64,000 nt of DNA from Marinirhabdus gelatinilytica (GTDB lineage: Bacteria > Bacteroidota > Bacteroidia > Flavobacteriales > Flavobacteriaceae), in NCBI RefSeq assembly GCF_003353425.1, contig NZ_QRAO01000002.1, positions 108,454-172,453 on the forward strand. Direction: 5' to 3'. Of the stretch, positions 8,182 to 17,234 are shown piece after piece. Positions within the stretch are counted from its first letter, which is position 1. Every line of letters begins with the position of its first letter. The notes beneath the pieces were generated by a model. It searched no databases. It was not told the DNA's origin and saw only the letters and a program-made list of their open reading frames with translations. The position numbers and the translations under genes were made by a program.

Positions 8182-9174
8182 CTAAAGGTTTGGGTATTTC
8201 TTTTTACTTAAGAAGAAATACTGCCAAACTATCGAGGAAACCTGATAATACCGAAGGTTTGAAGCCCATTTTTTACGTTTTTGAAGAAACTTTGGCAACA
8301 ATCCATAAAAGCTGAAATGCGCCCTTAGGATCGCAAAAAAATGCGAAAATTTGCCCTGTATTATAAACTGAAATCCTGCGATGCCATCCCAAAGCATTCG
8401 CTTAAAGATACACCACCACACCTTACTGCCCTTTACGTTTTTAACCAGTGCCAGGAGCGTGTTTCTAAAATTGTAAAATGTTTTTTGGGGATTTGCAGCT
8501 CCCAGAGTGGCTCCCCCCACGTGATATACCGAAGCACTCCCTACATATTTAATAACGCCTCCCAGACTTCGCATACGCCAGCAAAGATCAATTTCTTCCT
8601 GGTGCGCAAAAAAATCCTCGTCAAATCCTCCCACTTGTTTAAAGGCGTGATTGGTTACAAAAAGACACGCTCCCGTTGCCCAGAAAATTTCAGTAATATC
8701 GTTGTATTGATTTGTGTCTTTCTCAATGGTACTGAAAATTCTGCCACGACAGTAGGGGTAGCCCAGCTTGTCTATAAACCCACCGGCCGCACCGGCATAC
8801 TCAAACTTAGACTTATCTTTAAAGTCGAGAATCTTGGGCTGCGCCGCAACCAATCTATCATCGCTTTTAAATGCTGAAAGTACTGGTTGCAACCAGTTTT
8901 TGGTGACTTCAACATCGCTATTGAGTAGTACAAATATATCTTCGGAAAGATTTGCTAAGGCGTCGTTATAACCCTTAGCGTATCCGCCATTTTCAGTATT
9001 TCGAATTACCTGAACCGTAGGGAAATTAGCAGAAACATACACAACAGAATCGTCTGTAGATGCATTGTCGGCTACATATACCGTTGCTTCCTGGGAAAAC
9101 TGCACCACGGATGGGAGAAACTGCTCCAAGAGTGCTTTTCCGTTCCAGTTTAAAATGATTACTGCTGTTGTCAA
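8182..9174 (-). CDS. Family 2 glycosyltransferase (rhamnosyltransferase-like)
   Basis: 330 aa. GT-A fold: VIILNWNGKALLEQFLPS at the N-terminus, VADNASTDDS (nucleotide-binding Asp), NTENGGYAKGYNDAL, LLNSDVEV as the DxD-type metal site, and GGFDEDFFAHQEEIDLCWR as the acceptor/base motif. The C-terminal 80 residues are aromatic and basic (FYNFRNTLLALVKN, GLLPKFLQKRKKW), as in family members that work at the membrane face on lipid-linked glycans. The sugar and acceptor are unknown. No other glycan genes flank it. Confidence 0.9.
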   Translation of the reverse strand: MTTAVIILNWNGKALLEQFLPSVVQFSQEATVYVADNASTDDSVVYVSANFPTVQVIRNTENGGYAKGYNDALANLSEDIFVLLNSDVEVTKNWLQPVLSAFKSDDRLVAAQPKILDFKDKSKFEYAGAAGGFIDKLGYPYCRGRIFSTIEKDTNQYNDITEIFWATGACLFVTNHAFKQVGGFDEDFFAHQEEIDLCWRMRSLGGVIKYVGSASVYHVGGATLGAANPQKTFYNFRNTLLALVKNVKGSKVWWCIFKRMLWDGIAGFQFIIQGKFSHFFAILRAHFSFYGLLPKFLQKRKKWASNLRYYQVSSIVWQYFFLSKKKYPNL

Positions 9175-9420
9175 TTGATATTTTTATAGTTGATTGTTTT
9201 GAGTCCCTGACTGCCGGTAGGTTAGCGGTAGTTTCAGTTTTTTTAATGTTTCACTAAAGTTCCAATGCTCAAACCTTAGAGGTTGCCAGTACATCTGCTT
9301 AAGAAACCTGTGAGGTTACTCCAGCACTAAAACCCACAAGGAGGTCTCGTGCCTCGACAACACCTTTTGGGTTTTTGCTGCGAGCGAAGTATCCTACCAA
9401 CCACCCGCTACCAACCCCAT
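9175..9420. repeat. Gap with two short palindromes AACCT-N3-AGGTT
   Basis: The 246-bp gap between the glycosyltransferase and the M14 peptidase has no gene. It holds two copies of an AACCT-N3-AGGTT inverted repeat (9272-9284 and 9305-9317), the kind of small intergenic palindrome frequent in flavobacteria. No promoter box for the glycosyltransferase was clear. Confidence 0.45.
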
Positions 9421-11937
9421 TTACATTTCATCCCCAAAGAAAATTGCATTCATCAACAATTTGTTGGTTCCGTACCAGAAGGCCCTAAAATTCGTGTTAT
9501 CGGTAAAATAGACCACTCGCCCACGGCCCAGTCTTTCGGTTTTAAAGGGAACGGTGTTTTTAAGTTCCTCTAAATTGGGTTTTGAGATATAGCCTGCCAG
9601 CAATGGGCTTTCTGTATATTGAATTGGGTTGTTGTAACTGTTATCGTCCGCTTCTACAAATAACGTGGTGTTTCTGAACATAGGTAATGTAGTATTGCTA
9701 TATCCAAAGGCAATGGGGTGGGAGCGGTCCAACTTTGCTTCAAAAATAGCACCTCCAATTACTTGTGCTCCAAAATAGTCCCTTCGTTGTTCAAAAGAGA
9801 TAGCTTTTGCCGTGTCCTGCTTTTTCTTGAAACTCAATTTTAGGAATTCGTTTTTTTCAAGAAAACGGCCTGCGTTGCGATAACCAATAAGAGTACCGCC
9901 GGCTTTCACCCAATCTTTCAACGTTTCGGTATCGTCTTTATCCAAAGCACTGCCCCAGGTTGCGGGCAGGATAATATCGGTATAACGGTTCAGGTCCATC
10001 CGGCCAAAATTCTTGGTGTCCAGCTTGGTAATCATCATATCGTATCGGGTGTCAAAAAGATGCCATATTTCCCCTGCGTCGTATGGATTGACTCCTTCAC
10101 CTACCAAAATGGCAACCTTAGGTTCTTCAATCGCCCTAAATTGCCCGCTTCCTAAGTCTATGCCCTTGGTGAGACCTGTTTGTACGCCAGTGATTGTCAC
10201 ACCTGTTTGTTTGCTTACATCTGCCAGAAATTGATTGAGTTCACTCCCTTGTAATTTTTGGTTTTGTACCGGAATAAGAACGGTTCCGTAGTCGTATTCT
10301 TTATTCTCTAAGCTGAAAGGACTCATTCCTACTTTGGCCCTAAGCCCTTCTTGTAGTATTATGTTGAGGGCTTTTGGGCTGTAATACTCATGCCACTCCA
10401 TTAAATACCCGTAATTAGAATTATTGGGAGCGTTAGGGGTTTTCAATTTTAAGTCGGTCACTTGGGAACCAGCTTGGCTCAAGGCTACATCTTCGGAATA
10501 ATCTAGATTGAACGCCAATGGGAACGTCCAAGCCGAAATATCGTAGAATAGACTGTCCTGAAACGTAGTACGCTTTTCGAACATTGCATTTACCAATCGA
10601 GATTGGCGTTGATTTTTCGGGATGATATAGCTGAATCCTTTTTTATAGGTTTTACCATCTTTTGTGAAATTGTTTTTCACTTCGTGGAATTTCACTTTGT
10701 GCCGTTGTAGGATCTCAGCAAGGGCGTTCACCTTTCCAGCATCTTTTTCATCGCCAAAAACAATGGCGCCAGTACTTGCTTCATTCCTGGCATCGTTAAA
10801 AAATTGACGTTGATAGTCTAAAATTTCGGCACGCATTCCCACGGCAGCTTCAAGCGTAGATAATGCAGCAGTGAATTGGTTACGGATGGTAAACGGAAAG
10901 GTCAATATGCCATTATCGCTCTCTTGTGCGTGCCCGCGAGAAGAGGCCTGCTCGAAAAGAATGCCTATCCCTCCGTTTATGTCCGGGAAGGTACTTCCTT
11001 TTCCGTAATAGAAATCGTCAAAATTTTCTTCGGTATAGTAAAAGCTGCCTATTTTGTCCAGTGCCTTGGCGTGGTAGTTCCCAATCTTGCCTGTGAGTTC
11101 TTGATTCAATTTTGGCGTTAAGGGGTGTGTCCTTGAAGGAATCCCTGGCTGGAAGAAGAAACTGGAATTGGTGCCCATCTCGTGATGGTCGGTCAATATA
11201 TTGGGGTACCATTCGTGAAAGGTCTCTATGCGTGCACGACTTTCAGGAAGTTGCACGGGAAGCCAATCGCGGTTCATATCGAACCAATAGTGGTTGGTAC
11301 GACCGCCAGGCCAAACTTCGTCATATTCACGGTCGTACGGGTCTGGATTTATATTTTGGCTCTTGTGCATATTTGCCCAATAGGAAAATCGTTGCAAACC
11401 ATCTGGATTGAGCGAGGGATCGAATAGAATAACCGTATGGTCTAACAGTTCGTCAATCTTTGGTCCTTGTGCGGCCGCAAGGTAATAGGCTACGGCCAAA
11501 GCTGCGTTAGAGCCACTGGGTTCGTTTCCGTGGATTGAAAACCCTTGATATACCACAATGGGCATAGTCGAGGTGTTTAAAGAGTTACTGCCGCTCTCAG
11601 TCAGGGCCACATGGTTTTGCCTAATGTTATCTATATTGTTATGGTTTGCTGGCGAGGTAATGATGAGCAATTGCAGTGGGCGCCCCTCAAAGGTGGTGCC
11701 CCTGTCCTCCAGGGTAATACGGTCGCTGGCATCGGCAAGCGCTTTCATATAATAAGAGAGCTTGTCGTGTGTGATGTGCCAATCGCCAACTTCGTGGCCT
11801 ATGGCACTTTTAGGGGTGGGGACGGCTGGATTATATGTTACATCCTCTGGGAGGTAGTAGTCCAAATCTACAGTATAATCTTGTGCGACTGTTGTTAGGG
11901 TAAGTGTAAAAAGAAATAGTTGCAATAGTTTTTTCAT
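9421..11937 (-). CDS. Secreted M14-family zinc carboxypeptidase
   Basis: 838 aa with an N-terminal signal peptide (MKKLLQLFLFTLTLTTVAQD). The M14 domain spans about residues 60-380: zinc motif FSIHGNEPSGSNAAL (His and Glu), PSLNPDGLQRF, a third ligand His in LTDHHEMGTNSSFF, and a late Glu in GIGILFEQASS. The remaining 450 residues include a Rossmann-like segment (KVAILVGEGVNPYDAGE, ILPATWGSALD) that resembles a glutamine amidotransferase-type fold without visible catalysis. Large M14 proteins of this build are common in marine Bacteroidota and should trim peptides in the periplasm or outside the cell. It is single, with no obvious operon. Confidence 0.9.
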   Translation of the reverse strand: MKKLLQLFLFTLTLTTVAQDYTVDLDYYLPEDVTYNPAVPTPKSAIGHEVGDWHITHDKLSYYMKALADASDRITLEDRGTTFEGRPLQLLIITSPANHNNIDNIRQNHVALTESGSNSLNTSTMPIVVYQGFSIHGNEPSGSNAALAVAYYLAAAQGPKIDELLDHTVILFDPSLNPDGLQRFSYWANMHKSQNINPDPYDREYDEVWPGGRTNHYWFDMNRDWLPVQLPESRARIETFHEWYPNILTDHHEMGTNSSFFFQPGIPSRTHPLTPKLNQELTGKIGNYHAKALDKIGSFYYTEENFDDFYYGKGSTFPDINGGIGILFEQASSRGHAQESDNGILTFPFTIRNQFTAALSTLEAAVGMRAEILDYQRQFFNDARNEASTGAIVFGDEKDAGKVNALAEILQRHKVKFHEVKNNFTKDGKTYKKGFSYIIPKNQRQSRLVNAMFEKRTTFQDSLFYDISAWTFPLAFNLDYSEDVALSQAGSQVTDLKLKTPNAPNNSNYGYLMEWHEYYSPKALNIILQEGLRAKVGMSPFSLENKEYDYGTVLIPVQNQKLQGSELNQFLADVSKQTGVTITGVQTGLTKGIDLGSGQFRAIEEPKVAILVGEGVNPYDAGEIWHLFDTRYDMMITKLDTKNFGRMDLNRYTDIILPATWGSALDKDDTETLKDWVKAGGTLIGYRNAGRFLEKNEFLKLSFKKKQDTAKAISFEQRRDYFGAQVIGGAIFEAKLDRSHPIAFGYSNTTLPMFRNTTLFVEADDNSYNNPIQYTESPLLAGYISKPNLEELKNTVPFKTERLGRGRVVYFTDNTNFRAFWYGTNKLLMNAIFFGDEM

Positions 11938-12095
11938 GGTGAAATTTAAAATGTTAGTCCTTGCGTAAGTGATTTAAGCAATATCTTTTTTATATAATTT
12001 GTTGATTAAAAAGACACTTCAACTGCGCTCCGTGTAACAAAATACGACAAACAAAAAGGTATAGCCGAAAGTCTACCCGCCGGCAGGCAGGCCCG

Positions 12096-12125
12096 ACCCT
12101 CTGGAGCTTTTCTGCGAAAGAGGGT
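12096..12125. repeat. Intergenic stem-loop ACCCTCT/AGAGGGT with GC-rich flank
   Basis: ACCCTCT at 12096-12102 pairs with AGAGGGT at 12119-12125. Just left of it lies a GC-rich half-palindrome (CCGCCGGCAGGCAGGC). Both look like dispersed intergenic repeats in an otherwise AT-rich 262-bp gap. Confidence 0.5.
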
Positions 12126-12142
12126 TACGCCACTTTCGTAAA

Positions 12143-12175
12143 AATAAAAAAACCGTCTCGAATTAGGAGACGGTT
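12143..12175 (-). terminator. Terminator of the PUR-alpha-like gene
   Basis: AACCGTCTC at 12151-12159 pairs with GAGACGGTT at 12167-12175 around a 7-nt loop. On the minus strand the hairpin is followed by a U-run (complement of the A-run at 12141-12152), 25 bp after the stop codon at 12200. Confidence 0.8.
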
Positions 12176-12199
12176 TTAGGTAAAATAATAGGGTTGCGA

Positions 12200-12601
12200 T
12201 TAAATATCGTCAAAATCAATATCGGTAAAGTTGGAGGGTGCTGGCTCGTCTGCAACGGTTCCTGCTTCTGGAGCACTTTGCGGTCCGCCAACGTTCTCTT
12301 CTTTTTTATAATCACTTTGGTGGCGTTCGCTAATCACTTCTTCTCCTTTTTCCTTGATAATATAATCTATCATCTCGCCAACGTGCTCTCTAAACTCTGC
12401 AAAATCTTCTTTGTAAAGGTAGATTTTGTGTTTCTTGTAATGGTAAGAACCGTCGTCGTTGGTAAATTTTTTACTTTCGGTAATGGTTAGGTAGTAGTCG
12501 CCTGCCTTGGTAGATCGTACATCAAAAAAATAGGTGCGGCGTCCTGCGCGCATTACTTTGCTGTAGATTTCTTCTTTCTCCATCGAATATGAATCGCTCA
12601 T
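12200..12601 (-). CDS. PUR-alpha-like nucleic acid-binding protein (DUF3276)
   Basis: 133 aa from the ATG at 12601. An upstream in-frame extension is Lys/Cys/Phe-rich and not family-like, so it was discarded. MEKEEIYSKVMRAGRRTYFF, DVRSTKAGDYYLTITESKK and KHKIYLYKEDFAEF form the single PUR repeat (PF11680), known from Borrelia and Bacteroidota proteins that bind DNA and RNA. The C-terminal 40 residues are acidic and disordered. It should be a small cytoplasmic nucleic-acid-binding factor. The ABC transporter gene lies 64 bp upstream on the same strand. Confidence 0.88.
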   Translation of the reverse strand: MSDSYSMEKEEIYSKVMRAGRRTYFFDVRSTKAGDYYLTITESKKFTNDDGSYHYKKHKIYLYKEDFAEFREHVGEMIDYIIKEKGEEVISERHQSDYKKEENVGGPQSAPEAGTVADEPAPSNFTDIDFDDI

Positions 12602-12665
12602 GATTGTTTTTGTTTTATACGTGTGCCAAAAATCAAAAAAAAAACCAAATAAGCCAAATGAACAG

Positions 12666-14420
12666 CTACATTTCTTTTTCGGAAAGTTGTTTATTGTAGA
12701 GTTCTTTGTAATAACCCTCTTGATTTGTAAGCTCAAGATGAGTGCCTTGCTGAATGATCTTGCCTTCTTCGAGGACGATTATTTTATCGGCATTTTTTGC
12801 TGAAGAAACCCTGTGGCTCACGATAATTGTGGTTTTATTGGCCGAAATATCATGCAGGTTTTGAAGTATTTCCTCTTCGGTTTCAGTATCCACTGCAGAG
12901 AGGCAATCGTCAAACAAAAGTATCTTGGGATCTTTTATGATGGCACGCGCAATGGAGACCCGTTGTTTTTGTCCACCGCTCAAGGAGATACCACGTTCGC
13001 CCAATACGGTGTCGTAACCGTTTGAGAAGCCTACTATGTTTTTATGTACAGCAGCATTCTTTGCTGCTTCCATCACTTCCTTATCGGTGGCTTCCTCTTT
13101 CCCGAACTTTATATTGTTCTTAATGCTATCACTAAAAAGAAAGGCATCCTGCGGAACATATCCAATGGCCTCACGTATGTTTTCCAAGTTCCGTTTTGCT
13201 ATGGGCGTACCGTCTATGGTAAGGGTGCCACGCTGCACATCGTAGAGTCTACCTATAAGTTCCAAGATGGTAGATTTGCCACTTCCCGTATTGCCAACAA
13301 TTGCTAGGGTCTCTCCAGCTTTTACTGAAAAGGTTACATTTCTTAAAGCCGTGATGTTGGTGTCAGGATAGGTAAAGGTAATGTTGTTGAAAGCGATAGT
13401 TCCTTCTACGGTTTCAACCTTGGTCGTTGTGTTTTGTATTGCGGGCACCTCGTTCAGAAATTCGTTGATACGTTTTTGGGAGGCTTCGGCCTGTTGCACC
13501 ATAGAGCTTACCCAGCCTACAATGGCAACGGGCCACGTAAGCATATTCACGTAGATTAGAAACTCTACAATCGTCCCAAAATCAATTTCGCCATTTATGT
13601 ATTGGTTTCCGCCAATGTAGATAACCAGTAAATTACTGGCACCAATGAGCAAGATCATAAGCGGGAAGAAAAGTGCCTGCACCCGTGCTAGATCTATATT
13701 TTTGTCACGGCTTGTTTCTGCCAGTGTTACAAAACCGTTGTTTATACGGGGTTCTATTCCATAAGCTTTTATTACTGAAATCCCACTAAAACTCTCTTGC
13801 GCAAAAGTGGTGAGCCTGGACAAGGTTTGTTGTACTATGGTACTGCGCTTATGTATGGCCTTGCTCAACTTATAAATACAAATAGAAAGCACTGGGAGTG
13901 GCGCAATTACATACAGTGTGAGCATTGGGGCTTTATAGAACATATAAGACAACACCACGATAAAAAGGGTAATTGTAGTAGTGCTGTACATAACTGCGGG
14001 GCCAGCATACATGCGTACTTTTCCCACATCTTCACTAATACGGTTCATAAGATCGCCCGTTCTGTTCTGTTTGTAAAAATTAAGCGAAAGTCTTTCGTAT
14101 TGCTTGAAGACCACGTTCTTTAAATCGAATTCAATATATCGGGATACCACGATAATGGTTTGTCGCATAATGAAGGTAAAAAATGCTGCGAGTAGGGTAG
14201 TGCCCAGGATGAGAAGGATGTTTTTTATGAGCTCGGATTTTACGTACTCCAGGTCGGTTACATTCCCGCGGATATATTCGTCAACAATATTCACCGTATC
14301 GCCAATAATGATGGGCACGAATAATTTAAAGACAGCCGCTACAATGGTAACCAACAGCCCCAATAGCAACCTTCCCTTATATTTTAAGAAAAACCGGTTA
14401 ATATATTGTAGTTCTTTCAT
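12666..14420 (-). CDS. ABC exporter half-transporter, MdlA/BmrC-like
   Basis: 584 aa: a type-IV exporter membrane domain with six TM helices (about 1-310) fused to an ATPase domain (about 340-575). Walker A GNTGSGKST, Q-loop GYVPQDAFLFSD, signature LSGGQKQRVSIARA, Walker B ILLFDD and H-loop IVSHR are present. The residue after the Walker B Asp, normally the catalytic Glu, is Asp (FDDCLSAVD). The same change occurs in MdlA and BmrC, which work as heterodimers with a partner that keeps the Glu. No partner gene lies nearby. Substrate unknown (multidrug or lipid export are the usual roles). Confidence 0.9.
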   Translation of the reverse strand: MKELQYINRFFLKYKGRLLLGLLVTIVAAVFKLFVPIIIGDTVNIVDEYIRGNVTDLEYVKSELIKNILLILGTTLLAAFFTFIMRQTIIVVSRYIEFDLKNVVFKQYERLSLNFYKQNRTGDLMNRISEDVGKVRMYAGPAVMYSTTTITLFIVVLSYMFYKAPMLTLYVIAPLPVLSICIYKLSKAIHKRSTIVQQTLSRLTTFAQESFSGISVIKAYGIEPRINNGFVTLAETSRDKNIDLARVQALFFPLMILLIGASNLLVIYIGGNQYINGEIDFGTIVEFLIYVNMLTWPVAIVGWVSSMVQQAEASQKRINEFLNEVPAIQNTTTKVETVEGTIAFNNITFTYPDTNITALRNVTFSVKAGETLAIVGNTGSGKSTILELIGRLYDVQRGTLTIDGTPIAKRNLENIREAIGYVPQDAFLFSDSIKNNIKFGKEEATDKEVMEAAKNAAVHKNIVGFSNGYDTVLGERGISLSGGQKQRVSIARAIIKDPKILLFDDCLSAVDTETEEEILQNLHDISANKTTIIVSHRVSSAKNADKIIVLEEGKIIQQGTHLELTNQEGYYKELYNKQLSEKEM

Positions 14421-14493
14421 ATAAGTTAAAATTTCTGTCTTATGGATTAGTTATTTAACAACTATTTTTTTTGCGGTTATGTTAATTTAAGAG

Positions 14494-14501
14494 TACTTTT
14501 G
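14494..14501 (+). promoter_or_regulatory. -7 promoter box TACTTTTG
   Basis: Perfect TAnnTTTG match 39 bp upstream of the dehydrogenase ATG at 14541. A possible in-frame TTG at 14499 falls inside this box, which argues for the downstream start. Confidence 0.65.
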
Positions 14502-14540
14502 CACGTCCTTTTTAAGGATGTCATAAAAAATGAAAATTCT

Positions 14541-15638
14541 ATGGTAACTGACGTAGTAAACACAAAAGATCTAAATAAAATAGCCCCGGTCTTTGGCCAA
14601 CTTTCTTTCGATAATCATGAACAAGTTGTTTTTTGCAACGACAAAGATACAGGTTTAAAAGCAATAATTGGTATCCACAATACCGTCTTGGGCCCAGCTT
14701 TGGGAGGTACAAGAATGTGGCAATATAACAGTGAGTGGGATGCATTGAACGATGTGTTGCGTCTCTCTAGGGGAATGACCTTTAAGAGTGCAATTACGGG
14801 TCTTAACCTTGGTGGAGGAAAAGCCGTGATCATTGGTGATGCCAAAACCCAAAAAACACCAGAGCTCATGAAGCGTTTTGGTGAATTTGTACACTCTTTG
14901 AGTGGAAGGTACATCACTGCCGAGGACGTAGGGATGGCCACTGCCGATATGGACTTGGTTCGTACCGTTACCCCTTATGTTACAGGTATTTCTGAAGAGA
15001 TGGGAGGGGCAGGAAACCCATCGCCCATTACGGCCTATGGTGTGTTTATGGGGATGAAAGCTGCAGCTAAGCACGCCTATGGGACCGATGTGCTGGAAGA
15101 TAAAGTTGTGTACGTAGAGGGTATTGGTAATGTAGGTGAGGCCTTGGTAGAAAATCTTTCCAACGAAGGCGCCAAAGTTTACATTGCAGACATTAACCAA
15201 GAACGCTTGGAAGAAGTTCGCGACAAATATAATGTGGATATCTATGGAGGTAGAAATATTTATGCTGAAGAAATGGATATTTACGCACCCTGCGCTTTGG
15301 GAGCTACCATAAACGACAATACAATCCATCAATTAAAGGCAAAAGTTGTTGCGGGAGCAGCCAATAACCAACTAGCAGAAGAGTTGAAGCATGGAAAAAT
15401 GCTACGGGAAAGAGGCATTCTCTATGCCCCAGATTTCTTGATAAATGCCGGAGGAATTATAAACGTATATGCCGAACTGGAGAATTATGGCAAGCAGGAA
15501 ATCATGCGCAAGACCGAAAACATTTATAATACTACCCTAGAAATTTTGAAAACTGCCGAAGTTAAGGACATCACCACACACCAAGCAGCTTTTGAGATTG
15601 CACAGTCCAGGATAGATGCCAGAAAGAACGAAAAATAA
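14541..15638 (+). CDS. Glu/Leu/Phe/Val dehydrogenase (leucine dehydrogenase type)
   Basis: 365 aa from the ATG at 14541, chosen because the promoter box overlaps any earlier start. The ALGGTRMW segment, LSRGMTFKSAITGLNLGGGK with the catalytic Lys, the AEDVGMATADMDLV loop and the Rossmann motif VEGIGNVGEALVENL identify the NAD-dependent branched-chain/leucine dehydrogenase group. It oxidatively deaminates amino acids to 2-oxo acids and feeds branched-chain catabolism. It is a monocistronic cytoplasmic enzyme, and substrate choice among Leu, Val and Phe cannot be fixed by eye. Confidence 0.92.
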   Translation: MVTDVVNTKDLNKIAPVFGQLSFDNHEQVVFCNDKDTGLKAIIGIHNTVLGPALGGTRMWQYNSEWDALNDVLRLSRGMTFKSAITGLNLGGGKAVIIGDAKTQKTPELMKRFGEFVHSLSGRYITAEDVGMATADMDLVRTVTPYVTGISEEMGGAGNPSPITAYGVFMGMKAAAKHAYGTDVLEDKVVYVEGIGNVGEALVENLSNEGAKVYIADINQERLEEVRDKYNVDIYGGRNIYAEEMDIYAPCALGATINDNTIHQLKAKVVAGAANNQLAEELKHGKMLRERGILYAPDFLINAGGIINVYAELENYGKQEIMRKTENIYNTTLEILKTAEVKDITTHQAAFEIAQSRIDARKNEK

Positions 15639-15660
15639 TTTTTTCGGCTCGATATTATAG

Positions 15661-15668
15661 TATCTTTG
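15661..15668 (+). promoter_or_regulatory. -7 promoter box TATCTTTG of the nusB operon
   Basis: Perfect TAnnTTTG match 62 bp before nusB. It abuts a 13-bp stem-loop. Confidence 0.65.
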
Positions 15669-15698
15669 CAGCGCACGAATATAAAATTTGTGCGCTGT
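15668..15698 (+). promoter_or_regulatory. Stem-loop in the nusB leader region
   Basis: A 13-bp arm beginning GCAGCGCACG (15668-15680) pairs with an arm ending GTGCGCTGT (15686-15698) across a 5-nt loop, with two G-U or mismatched positions. No T-run follows, so a plain terminator of the upstream dehydrogenase gene is less likely. It could be a leader structure or a protein-binding palindrome. Confidence 0.5.
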
Positions 15699-15730
15699 AT
15701 CATTTTCACACCAAAAGTTCTTTATAAATT

Positions 15731-16672
15731 ATGCTAACAAGAAGACATATTAGGGTTAAAGTTTTACAATCTATATATGCTTTCAACCAGACCCAACATG
15801 CCGATCTGGACAAGCAGGAAAAATTTCTTTGGTACAGCATAGAGCAAATGCATGACCTTTACGTGCTATTGTTGCAGAGTATGGTTGCCCTTACGGAACA
15901 TGCGGAGGACTACTTGCTCAAATCCCAAAAAAAACACCTTGCAACAGCTTCTGAAAAAAATCCCAGTAGACGTTTTGTAGATAACAAGGCCGTAGCGCTT
16001 TTGGCAAATAACTCCTATCTTCAGGAAATACTGAAAAAGAAAAAGTTGAACTACTGGAAAGAAGACGATGAGTACATAGCCATCCTTTTTAAAAGTCTCA
16101 TTGAAAAAGACTGGTATACCGACTATCTTTCTAAAAAACAAACCTCCTTTAAAGAGGACAGGGCTTTTTTGATACAATTGTACAAAGAGGTGATCGCTCC
16201 CAATGACAAACTATACGAATATATCGAGGACAAACGTCTTACCTGGGTTGACGATTTCCCCATCGTGAACACGGCCATCGTGAAAATGTTGGGTAAAATC
16301 TCTGAAAGTAACACCGCAGCCGTAATACCATCCCTCTATAAAAACGACGACGATAAGGAATTTGCCCTACAGTTGTTGAGAAAAGTTATTTTAAACGAAG
16401 AAAAGCTGGCCTCGCACATAGATGGAAAAACACCAAACTGGGACAAGGACCGTATTGCCGAAATAGACTTTACCATCTTGAAAATGGGCATTGCAGAGTT
16501 TTTGCACTTCCCTTCCATTCCCGTACGGGTCTCCATTAACGAGTATCTGGAAATCTCGAAAGAATACAGCACCCCCAAGAGCAGTATCTTCATAAATGGC
16601 ATACTGGATAAACTGGTAAAGGAATTTTCAGAAAAGAAGACCTTAAATAAAATAGGGCGCGGCTTGCAGTAA
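15731..16672 (+). CDS. nusB: Transcription antitermination factor NusB (long Bacteroidota form)
   Basis: 313 aa, about twice the length of E. coli NusB. The N-terminus LTRRHIRVKVLQSIYAFNQT is the RNA-binding/first-helix block. The C-terminal half (about 165-305) carries the NusB fold with FALQLLRKVILNEEKLASHI, DRIAEIDFTILKMGIAEFLH and SINEYLEISKEYSTPKSSIFINGILDKL. The middle (about 70-160) is a lineage-specific insertion. NusB with S10/NusE promotes antitermination on rRNA operons. It is followed by DUF1573 and yajC on the same strand. Confidence 0.93.
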   Translation: MLTRRHIRVKVLQSIYAFNQTQHADLDKQEKFLWYSIEQMHDLYVLLLQSMVALTEHAEDYLLKSQKKHLATASEKNPSRRFVDNKAVALLANNSYLQEILKKKKLNYWKEDDEYIAILFKSLIEKDWYTDYLSKKQTSFKEDRAFLIQLYKEVIAPNDKLYEYIEDKRLTWVDDFPIVNTAIVKMLGKISESNTAAVIPSLYKNDDDKEFALQLLRKVILNEEKLASHIDGKTPNWDKDRIAEIDFTILKMGIAEFLHFPSIPVRVSINEYLEISKEYSTPKSSIFINGILDKLVKEFSEKKTLNKIGRGLQ

Positions 16673-16734
16673 GTGCAAAAAAATGGTTATTTTTAGCCCT
16701 TGAAATTTTCAAATAAATTTAAATTAAGAATACT

Positions 16735-17214
16735 ATGAAAAAATCATTTTTAATCGTTGCTGTACTTTCGGCTTTCATTTTTACTTCTTGTAAGAACGAT
16801 GCTTCGGAAAAAGTTAAAGAAGAAAACGTTGCAGCAGCAGCAGACAGAGACGAAAACGCAGGAAAGTTTCCAGTGATGCAGTTTGAGAAAACCGTACACG
16901 ATTTTGGTACTATCGAGCAGGGAACAAACGTAGAGCACATATTCAAGTTTACAAACACTGGGGAAGCACCTTTGGTGATTGTAGATGCTAAGAGTAGCTG
17001 TGGATGTACAGTTCCTTCTTACCCAAAAGAGCCAGTAGCTTCTGGAGAGACAGGAGAATTGCTAGTAAAGTTTAACGGTAGTGGAAAAAACCAAGTAAGT
17101 AAGACCGTTACCATAACTGCAAATACCAAGGCCGGTAAGGAAACCCTACAGATTAAAGCGTTTGTAAACCCTAAGGATGGAGCTGCAACAGGAACTCCAC
17201 TTAGCGGAAACTAA
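16735..17214 (+). CDS. DUF1573 lipoprotein
   Basis: 159 aa. The signal peptide ends at FIFTSC (lipobox). After a short Ala/Glu linker, residues about 45-150 form one DUF1573 immunoglobulin-like domain with MQFEKTVHDFGTIEQG, FKFTNTGEAPLVI, SCGCTVPSYPKEPV and GETGELLVKFN. The role is unknown; the family resembles HYDIN/ASPM Ig domains used for protein contacts. The fixed order nusB-DUF1573-yajC suggests an operon, with 20 bp to yajC. Confidence 0.9.
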   Translation: MKKSFLIVAVLSAFIFTSCKNDASEKVKEENVAAAADRDENAGKFPVMQFEKTVHDFGTIEQGTNVEHIFKFTNTGEAPLVIVDAKSSCGCTVPSYPKEPVASGETGELLVKFNGSGKNQVSKTVTITANTKAGKETLQIKAFVNPKDGAATGTPLSGN

Positions 17215-17234
17215 AAAACGTATAATCCCTTTTT

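Noticed and set aside
14499-14540. Longer N-terminus of the amino-acid dehydrogenase starting at TTG 14499
   Set aside because: The TTG is part of the -7 box, so it would not be in the transcript.
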